A stretch of 64,000 nt of DNA from an archaeon (lineage in GTDB: Archaea; Thermoproteota; Nitrososphaeria; Nitrososphaerales; Gagatemarchaeaceae): positions 1,054,001 through 1,118,000 of the forward strand of contig CP066694.1 in NCBI GenBank assembly GCA_016432545.1, given 5' to 3'. This document shows positions 58,762 to 64,000 of the stretch, piece after piece; position 1 is the stretch's first letter; the number at the start of each line of letters is the position of its first letter. Made by a program: the position numbers and the translations under genes. Under the pieces are notes generated by a model that saw nothing but the letters and a program-made list of their open reading frames with translations, searched no databases and was not told where the DNA came from.

Positions 58762-60057
58762 TTGATTCTGAGGCCCGTGGCCGAGATCAGGGACCCTGTC
58801 CACGGGTACGTCAAGCTGACCGAGGTCGAGCGCGAACTAGTCGACTCGCCGTTCGTCCAGAGGCTCAGGAGGATCCACCAGCTGGCCGGGTCTTACCTGG
58901 TCTATCCGGGGGCCGTCCACACGAGGTTCGAGCACGTGGTTGGCGCGATGCACGTCGCTGGGATGATCGCGGAGTCGCTCCACGGGTTCTCCGAGCTGAG
59001 CGTCGACCAGGTCCAGGAGGTCAGGATCGCGGCCCTCCTGCACGACATCGGGCACGGCCCCTTCTCGCACATGTACGAGGAGGTACTGGCCGAAGACTCC
59101 AAGCTGAGCCACGAGGACATCTCTCAGAGGATAGTCGCGAAGACGTCGGTGGGCGAAGTCCTCGGGAAGTACGGCTTCTCCGCCAAGAAGATGTCCGAGT
59201 TCGCGGTCGGGAGGCAGGCCAGCCGCCCTCCCTTCATGAACGAGATAATCTCGGGGGGCCTGAGCGCCGACATCATGGACTACCTTCCCAGGGACTCCTA
59301 CTTTACCGGGGTCGAGTACGGGAAGGTGGACGTCCAGAGGGTCGTCGACTCCCTGCGGGTCGCAGAGGGGCACCTCGCGATTGACGACGCGGCTCTCTAT
59401 GCCTTCGAAGCCCTGCTGCTCGCGAGGTACGAGATGTTCAAGGCGGTCTACTTCCACCGCACCGTGAGGGCCGCCGAGCTGATGCTCGTCCACTCGATGA
59501 AGCTCGCCGACGAGGCCCTGGGCCTGACGGACCTCTCGGACCTAGACGGCTACCTGGAGCTGACCGATGAGATTGTGATTCACAGGCTCGCGCACCTGGA
59601 CGAGTCGACGCCAGGCCTCAGGGAGGCACGGCGGCTTGCCCTGGACTTTCAGAGAAGGCGTCTGGTGAAGTGCGTCTTCGAGAGGCTGGTCCAGAGGAAG
59701 GACAGGATGGTGGGGCAGATCTTCGCGCGGGAGAGCATGAGACAGAAGGTGACTGCAGACCTGGCGAAGGCGGCAGGGGTCGAACCGATGCAAGTGTACC
59801 TTGACGTCCCGACGACCCCCTCGGTCCCCTACACCTCCTCAAGAGAGTCATTCACACAGGTCAGGATGATCAGGGGGGAAGGGAAGAGACGCCAGGCGAG
59901 GAAGGTCTCCCTCTCCGAGCTCCCTCCTCTCGGCTCGATAGTCGGGTTCATGGACATGCTGCGGGTCTACACGGCCTCTGGGAGCCGCGAGGCTGTGGCA
60001 CGCGCGACCTCCGCTCTCTTCAGGGACCAGAGCTTCGTGACAAGGGCCCCCAACTGA
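58762..60057 (+). CDS. HD-domain phosphohydrolase (SAMHD1/dGTPase-like)
   Basis: 431 aa. EIRDPVHGYVKL at the start, RLRRIHQLAGSYLVYPGAVHTRFEHVVGAMHVAG and ALLHDIGHGPFSHMYE supply the H...HD...D metal site of the family. Relatives hydrolyse dNTPs. Next to tmk it would fit nucleotide-pool control; specificity is inference. TTG 58762 is at TATA distance from GTTTAAG (58728-58734); GTG 58777 is the alternative. Confidence 0.85.
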   Translation: MILRPVAEIRDPVHGYVKLTEVERELVDSPFVQRLRRIHQLAGSYLVYPGAVHTRFEHVVGAMHVAGMIAESLHGFSELSVDQVQEVRIAALLHDIGHGPFSHMYEEVLAEDSKLSHEDISQRIVAKTSVGEVLGKYGFSAKKMSEFAVGRQASRPPFMNEIISGGLSADIMDYLPRDSYFTGVEYGKVDVQRVVDSLRVAEGHLAIDDAALYAFEALLLARYEMFKAVYFHRTVRAAELMLVHSMKLADEALGLTDLSDLDGYLELTDEIVIHRLAHLDESTPGLREARRLALDFQRRRLVKCVFERLVQRKDRMVGQIFARESMRQKVTADLAKAAGVEPMQVYLDVPTTPSVPYTSSRESFTQVRMIRGEGKRRQARKVSLSELPPLGSIVGFMDMLRVYTASGSREAVARATSALFRDQSFVTRAPN

Positions 60058-60089
60058 GGCTGTAAAATAACCGGGCAGCTTCCAGGCCC

Positions 60090-61949
60090 GTGGGGATCGA
60101 GGCCAGGTTCGCCTACGACGACTTCCGCCCTGGGCAGAGGGAGCTAGCTCAGCGCGTCTACGAGGCCTGCTCTGGAGGGGAGACGCTCGTCGCTGAGGCG
60201 ATGAGCGGGTTCGGGAAGACGGCCGCGGTCCTGTGCGGGACCCTGAGCGCGGCAGAGGAAGTGGGGGCTCGGGTCGTCTTCACCTGTAGGACGAAGCGGC
60301 AGATCAACAGGGTGATAGAAGAGGTTTCGCGGCTTCAGAGGAGGCACCCGTTCAAGGCGGCCTCAATGCTCTCGAAGTTCGACTACTGCCTTCTGCGGCG
60401 GGGCCGCCCGATTCCGCAGGGGTCCTTCGGCTGGTACTGCTCGTTCAACGTGAGCAACAACCTGTGCTCGTACTTCCTCAACGTGCCACTGCTGGGGGCA
60501 GACCTGGACGAGGTGGTCTCCGGGGCCTCGAGCTCCTCGCCCGCCCACTCCGAGCTGCTCCGGGCCTCGGAGAGGATTCACGTGTGCCCCTACGAGGTGA
60601 CCAGGCTCGCGATGGCCCAGGCCAGGGTCGCGGTCGTGCCGTACCACTATGTCTTCGACGCGAAGGGCGGCCCGGCATTCTTTCAGAGGGCCTCGATGGA
60701 GAAGAAAGGGACAATCCTGGTGGTGGACGAGGCGCACAACCTTCGCGACTTCATGCGCGGCCTCAAAACCGCCACTCTGACGATGGAAGAGGTGGACGGC
60801 GCGTCCAGGGAGGCGGAGGCCCTCCTCATGGAGGAGGCCGCGACTTCGATCAGGGTCCTGAAGCGGGTCCTTGAGCGGGCCCTCTCCTCGTCCTCCTCGT
60901 GGCTGGTTGACAGGCGCGCCCTCCTGGAGCAGTTCAGGTCAGAGCGCGGTGCCTCCTGGCTCCAGAACCTGGCTCACGAGCTGGAGGCCTGTTCCGCAGC
61001 AGCATGGGGGGCTGTGGTGTACGAGCGGAGGATGCCTTCGATGGTCCTGAGGGTCGGCGACTTCCTGGCGCGCCTCTCCTCGTCGGACGGGGCGCTCCTC
61101 GTCAAGTGGGAGAGCACCCTGGGGCTCATCGACCCTGACCCGGTGAAGGGCCTCGAGGAGTTCTTCAGCGGGTTCAGGTCCTCGATCCTGCTCTCAGCGA
61201 CCATCAACCCTTCGGCTCTGTTCAGCAGGTCCCTGGGTCTGGGCTCAGGCTCTTCCACATACGAGGTCAGGACCGAGGCCCTCGTCACGGTGAGGACTGC
61301 GATCGACACGGGGGTCTCAACGAGGTACAAGGCGAGGACTCCGGAGATGTTCGCAAGGATCGCGGACAAGGTTGCCGGGATCGTCTCAGGGACCGAGACG
61401 GGCGTCGGGGTCTTCGTCCCTTCCTACTCTATTCTGGGCGCAGTATCAGGGATGGTAGAGAAGAGGCTTGCAGGCAGGCCGGTCCTCCACGAGGTCTCTG
61501 GACTCTCCAGCCAGGACGCCGCAGACCTCTTCGACATGTTCAGGTCGGTGAAGGGCTCGGTCCTCTTCGCTGTCCAGGGTGGACGGTTCTCCGAGGGGGA
61601 GGACTTCGGAGAGGACATGATGGGTGCGGTCGTGGTCATCGGCCTCTGCCTGCCTCCGCCTTCCCCCCTGCTGTACGCAGAGTACGCGTGTCTGAAGAGG
61701 GCCGGGGAGACCGAGTCCTTCCTCATGCTTTCGCGCCTTCCGGCCCTCCGCAAGGCCTTCCAGGCCGCGGGGAGACACGTCAGAAGGCCCGGGAAGAGAG
61801 GCCTCGTCTTCTTCCTCGACGAGCGCTACAACTCCGACGCTGTTGCGGACCTGATGCCGTCGTGGCTCAAGAAGGACGTAGTGGTCGGGGACTTCAGTCC
61901 TGCCGCGCTGGAGGGTCTCTCTCGTGAGTTCTGGGGAGCCCCTGGTTGA
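60090..61949 (+). CDS. XPD/Rad3-family DNA helicase
   Basis: 619 aa SF2 helicase. Walker A MSGFGKTAA (K43), DEAH box VVDEAHNL and motif VI-like ...GRHVRRPGKRG. Four cysteines (C100, C117, C126, C166) form the iron-sulfur cluster domain of XPD, and VFVPSYS and GRFSEGEDF are helicase-domain-2 motifs. A 5'-3' helicase in repair. GTG start, leaderless from GTAAAATAA. Ends 56 bp inside the convergent RuvC-like gene. Confidence 0.9.
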   Translation: MGIEARFAYDDFRPGQRELAQRVYEACSGGETLVAEAMSGFGKTAAVLCGTLSAAEEVGARVVFTCRTKRQINRVIEEVSRLQRRHPFKAASMLSKFDYCLLRRGRPIPQGSFGWYCSFNVSNNLCSYFLNVPLLGADLDEVVSGASSSSPAHSELLRASERIHVCPYEVTRLAMAQARVAVVPYHYVFDAKGGPAFFQRASMEKKGTILVVDEAHNLRDFMRGLKTATLTMEEVDGASREAEALLMEEAATSIRVLKRVLERALSSSSSWLVDRRALLEQFRSERGASWLQNLAHELEACSAAAWGAVVYERRMPSMVLRVGDFLARLSSSDGALLVKWESTLGLIDPDPVKGLEEFFSGFRSSILLSATINPSALFSRSLGLGSGSSTYEVRTEALVTVRTAIDTGVSTRYKARTPEMFARIADKVAGIVSGTETGVGVFVPSYSILGAVSGMVEKRLAGRPVLHEVSGLSSQDAADLFDMFRSVKGSVLFAVQGGRFSEGEDFGEDMMGAVVVIGLCLPPPSPLLYAEYACLKRAGETESFLMLSRLPALRKAFQAAGRHVRRPGKRGLVFFLDERYNSDAVADLMPSWLKKDVVVGDFSPAALEGLSREFWGAPG

Positions 61950-62538
61950 CTATCACGCCTTTCCGGAACGCTATCTTGGCGGCGGCGCTCTGGTCCCTCT
62001 GGACGCCCTTGAACCGCGGGCTACTCGTGGAAGTCCCAGATTCATCGACGAGCTCCACGGCGGCGCCTGGGACCTCGATGGCGAGCACCTCGGCGATCCT
62101 CTGGGCGAGGCTGGGGTTCCCGCTCCCGACCCTCACCACGAACCTCTGCGCCTTGATCCCCTTCCAGAAGGCCTGAATCCTCGCGGAGACGCTCTTCACC
62201 GAGTTGTAGGTCCCGAAGGCCAGTGGCGTCTCGCCGTAGAAGACCGCCATCCCTGTGCGCGTCCCGGGGTCGACCCCCACGAGGACGGGGAGACCCGCGC
62301 CGTCCATGCTCGACAGGAGTTGGCCCTTGAAGACGCCGGGGTTCTCGTCGAGGTCCTCCAAGGAGAGGGCCTTGTCCCCGAAGCGCGAAGCTTCGGACGT
62401 CGTGGTGAGAATGAGGGAACAGGCCTTGTAGTCGGAGTCGGGCAGCATGCTCGTGAATGGAAGGCCCGCCCTCCTGAGCCGCGAGACCAGCGCGTAGTAC
62501 TCATGCCCCTTCTCGGTGACCACGCAGATCCGGTTCAT
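61894..62538 (-). CDS. RuvC/RNase H-fold protein, resolvase-like
   Basis: 214 aa. VLVGVDPGTRTGMAVFYGETPLAFGTYN is the first strand pair of a RuvC-like RNase H fold, including the catalytic-type aspartate; VELVDESGTS supplies a central acidic residue and RDQSAAAKIAFRKG the C-terminal aspartate helix. The first about 85 residues are a separate small alpha/beta domain. Probably a nuclease; Holliday-junction cleavage is possible. Divergent from the RecA-like gene at 62578, with which it may be functionally paired. Confidence 0.65.
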   Translation of the reverse strand: MNRICVVTEKGHEYYALVSRLRRAGLPFTSMLPDSDYKACSLILTTTSEASRFGDKALSLEDLDENPGVFKGQLLSSMDGAGLPVLVGVDPGTRTGMAVFYGETPLAFGTYNSVKSVSARIQAFWKGIKAQRFVVRVGSGNPSLAQRIAEVLAIEVPGAAVELVDESGTSTSSPRFKGVQRDQSAAAKIAFRKGVIVNQGLPRTHERDPPARQD

Positions 62539-62577
62539 TTTGAAATACTGTCAGACGAGAGACGGACTGGTGGACTA

Positions 62578-63180
62578 TTGAGCTTTGGCGCGGTGGAGGC
62601 CGACTCCTTCCTCGGACCGCTCAGGGGGAAGGCTACGACCCTTCTCGTGGAGGACCGCGGGTCGAACCTTGCCCTCGCTGCTGCAATACTGGCTGCTGCT
62701 TCCTACACGAGTCGCGGGTGCTCAGTCCTCGACCTTGACGCCCTCTACGCTTCGAACGCGGACCGAGTCACGGGCGGCCTCTCTCCGAGGGCCGCGAGGG
62801 CGACAAGGCTCCTCGTCCCCAATCCGGGAGCCAGGGTAGAGCGGGCGTTCGCCACTCTCTGCTCGGCGGAGTCGGACGTGCTCGTCGTGGACAGCCTGAA
62901 CAGTCTCTACCATCTTCTTTCGGCCGGCGAAGCGGGCTCGAGGACCAGGAGGATAGGATTCGCGGCCGAGGCTCTTTCCTTCGCCGCCAGGACCGGAGGC
63001 GCCGTCTCTCTGACCACGATGTACAGGCGCGAGGGTCCCCCGCGAGCGGGAGGGGGCAGGCCCATCTCCCATCTCGTGGAGGTGGTCGCTTCCGTCAGCG
63101 TCAGGGGCGGAAACCTAGAGCTGACCTGCGAAAAGGGCGACGCCTGGCCTGGCAGGAAGCTGACTGTCAGTATCCCTTGA
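62578..63180 (+). CDS. RecA/RadA-like protein lacking Walker A
   Basis: 200 aa. The RecA-like order is recognisable: FLGPLRGKATTLLVEDRGSNLALAAAILA at the Walker A position (no GK[ST]), a strand CSVLDLDALYASN, Walker B VLVVDSLNSLYHLL and GAVSLTTMYRR at the L1/L2 side, ending with strands VSVRGGNLELTCEKG as in RadB/RadA. It starts at TTG 62578, leaderless from TTGAAATAC; the longer upstream frame is the shadow of the RuvC-like gene. ATP use is unlikely without the P-loop lysine. Confidence 0.6.
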   Translation: MSFGAVEADSFLGPLRGKATTLLVEDRGSNLALAAAILAAASYTSRGCSVLDLDALYASNADRVTGGLSPRAARATRLLVPNPGARVERAFATLCSAESDVLVVDSLNSLYHLLSAGEAGSRTRRIGFAAEALSFAARTGGAVSLTTMYRREGPPRAGGGRPISHLVEVVASVSVRGGNLELTCEKGDAWPGRKLTVSIP

Positions 63181-63571
63181 TTATCGCTACTTGCAGGCCT
63201 GTCAGGATTGAAACGATGATTAGCAGCAGAGACAGTCCGAGGTACAAGTTGACTGTCCTGGTCCTTGTCGTCTGCTTTCCGCTCAGGTAGGCCAGGTATA
63301 TGCCCGCGCCGCCGACCACGATTACGAACGCGTTGATGATCGCCTCGGCCACACTCTGAGCGCCGCCGCTCGGGTAGATGATGAAACCCTGGCTGGGGAC
63401 CGGGAAGACGATCGCGTTGATGAAGCCCGCCATGAGGCCCACTATCACGAGGACGTAGAGGACTTGGAGGAGGCCCCCTCGCCCTGTGGAGGAGTCTACG
63501 AAGCCCCAGAGCCATCCTTTTGCCGCGCCTACCGTCTTGGCATACCCCGAAGCCAGCACGCGTCTAATCAA
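63167..63571 (-). CDS. Membrane protein, 134 aa
   Basis: Three hydrophobic segments (VLYVLVIVGLMAGFINAIVF, AIINAFVIVVGGAGIYLAYLSG, LYLGLSLLLIIVSILTGLQVAI). A distant likeness to the membrane part of OST3/OST6 oligosaccharyltransferase subunits is possible but weak. Overlaps the zinc-motif gene by 8 nt and the RecA-like gene by 14 bp (convergent). Confidence 0.6.
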   Translation of the reverse strand: MIRRVLASGYAKTVGAAKGWLWGFVDSSTGRGGLLQVLYVLVIVGLMAGFINAIVFPVPSQGFIIYPSGGAQSVAEAIINAFVIVVGGAGIYLAYLSGKQTTRTRTVNLYLGLSLLLIIVSILTGLQVAIIKGY

Positions 63572-63773
63572 CTGATTCCAACCTCTCAGCTACCTCTTTT
63601 ACCCACTGCCCCGTTTGTGCGCTGCGTTTAACGTTATCCAAATAATCTTTCCAACCCATCTTCCCATAGGCTTCGACCCACTCTTTGTAGGCAGCCTTGA
63701 GTCTCGACTTTGCCTCTTCGTGATACTGGCAGAGGTCGGACTCTGCCTCCCTGCTGCAGAGGGAGCACTTCAT
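63564..63773 (-). CDS. Small zinc-motif protein, 69 aa
   Basis: MKCSLCSREAESDLCQYHEEAK places CxxC and CxxH as a small zinc knuckle, followed by one long helix (RLKAAYKEWVEAYGKMGWKDYL...). ATG overlaps the topA stop (ATGA), fixing the start. Cotranscribed with topA; function unknown. Confidence 0.65.
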   Translation of the reverse strand: MKCSLCSREAESDLCQYHEEAKSRLKAAYKEWVEAYGKMGWKDYLDNVKRSAQTGQWVKEVAERLESVD

Positions 63774-64000
63774 TTCTTGGCCCTCTTCCGCCCTGGGCAA
63801 TCGATGTTGACGCAGAGCCTCCACGGGGTCCTTCCCCCTGAGACATAGACTTCAGGCCACGAGCAGTGCCTACAGGCCTTGCCGGCCCGCCTGATTGCGC
63901 CGCGCTGGGGCAGAGGCGAGGAGGCTATACATCCAGTCCTGTAGTTAGAGCATCCCACGAACCGCTTCTTCGTCTTGGCCGACCTGATGATCTTCAGTGT
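63770..64000 (-). CDS. topA: DNA topoisomerase I, C-terminal part (5' end beyond window)
   Basis: 76 residues in an open frame to the window edge: FVGCSNYRTGCIASSPLPQRG, then CRHCSWPEVYVSGGRTPWRLCVNIDCP. The F-x-GCS-x-Y/xxC motif and the CxxC...C...C pair are the C-terminal zinc modules of archaeal type IA topoisomerase I. The catalytic part lies outside the window. Confidence 0.85.
   Translation of the reverse strand, partial: TLKIIRSAKTKKRFVGCSNYRTGCIASSPLPQRGAIRRAGKACRHCSWPEVYVSGGRTPWRLCVNIDCPGRKRAKK

Noticed and set aside
61924-62577. Upstream extension of the RecA-like frame
   Set aside because: It is the complement of the RuvC-like gene, low in coding character; a leaderless TTG at 62578 is well placed.
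1-64000. CRISPR arrays, rRNA genes, insertion sequences
   Set aside because: No regularly spaced repeats, rRNA-like stretches, transposase genes or terminal inverted repeats were seen.

Overview
The window is archaeal chromosome. It carries both subunits of D-family DNA polymerase (DP1, DP2), an Orc1/Cdc6 initiator next to ORB-type origin repeats, Alba, an RPA-like single-strand-binding protein, XPD helicase, GGGP synthase for ether lipids, an Elf1-type elongation factor, Sec61-beta, UPF0147 and DUF2070. Many genes start with TTG or GTG at or just behind a TATA-like box (about 25-30 nt), as expected for leaderless archaeal transcripts. The set fits a TACK archaeon, most likely Thaumarchaeota/Nitrososphaeria or a relative; the exact lineage is inference.

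Positions 1-363 hold the end of a chromosomal membrane-protein gene. Positions about 364-18796 look like one integrated element of about 18.4 kb. A 20-bp direct repeat copies the 3' end of an intact tRNA-Pro gene (18778-18890), and a tyrosine recombinase (15140-16312) lies inside. Cargo: DUF5343 + HEPN proteins, a large type IIG restriction-modification enzyme, a DUF5655 nuclease-like protein, a four-gene operon with an HExxH protein, a membrane-anchored Holliday-resolvase-like endonuclease, a DnaJ protein, an AbrB-like protein, a membrane coiled-coil operon, a Fic protein, a winged-helix protein flanked by repeated operator-like sites, and a possible ADP-ribosyltransferase-fold protein. Much of it is poorer in GC than the backbone.

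Positions 18900-38200 are backbone: a secreted protein, a cyclophilin, Alba, a class III aminotransferase, RPA, tRNAs Met/Thr/Leu, a four-gene operon (RecA-like protein, two small paralogs, B-family polymerase with altered motif C), a prolyl oligopeptidase, an ABC exporter, ACT-V4R, UPF0147, peroxiredoxin and IscA-like genes.

Positions 38200-64000 are a replication, DNA-precursor and information-processing region: intron-bearing tRNA-Ser, tandem ThyX-like genes, a phosphohexomutase, DP1, Orc1/Cdc6, a replication origin (about 44829-45300), VapBC, Elf1, GGGP synthase, DP2, SHMT, Sec61-beta, DUF2070, thymidylate kinase, an HD phosphohydrolase, XPD, a RuvC-like and a RecA-like protein, and the truncated 3' end of topoisomerase I.

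Four of the five tRNA genes carry introns at non-canonical sites; by my reading tRNA-Met(CAU) has three and tRNA-Ser(CGA) two. No CRISPR array, rRNA, insertion sequence or intein was seen.
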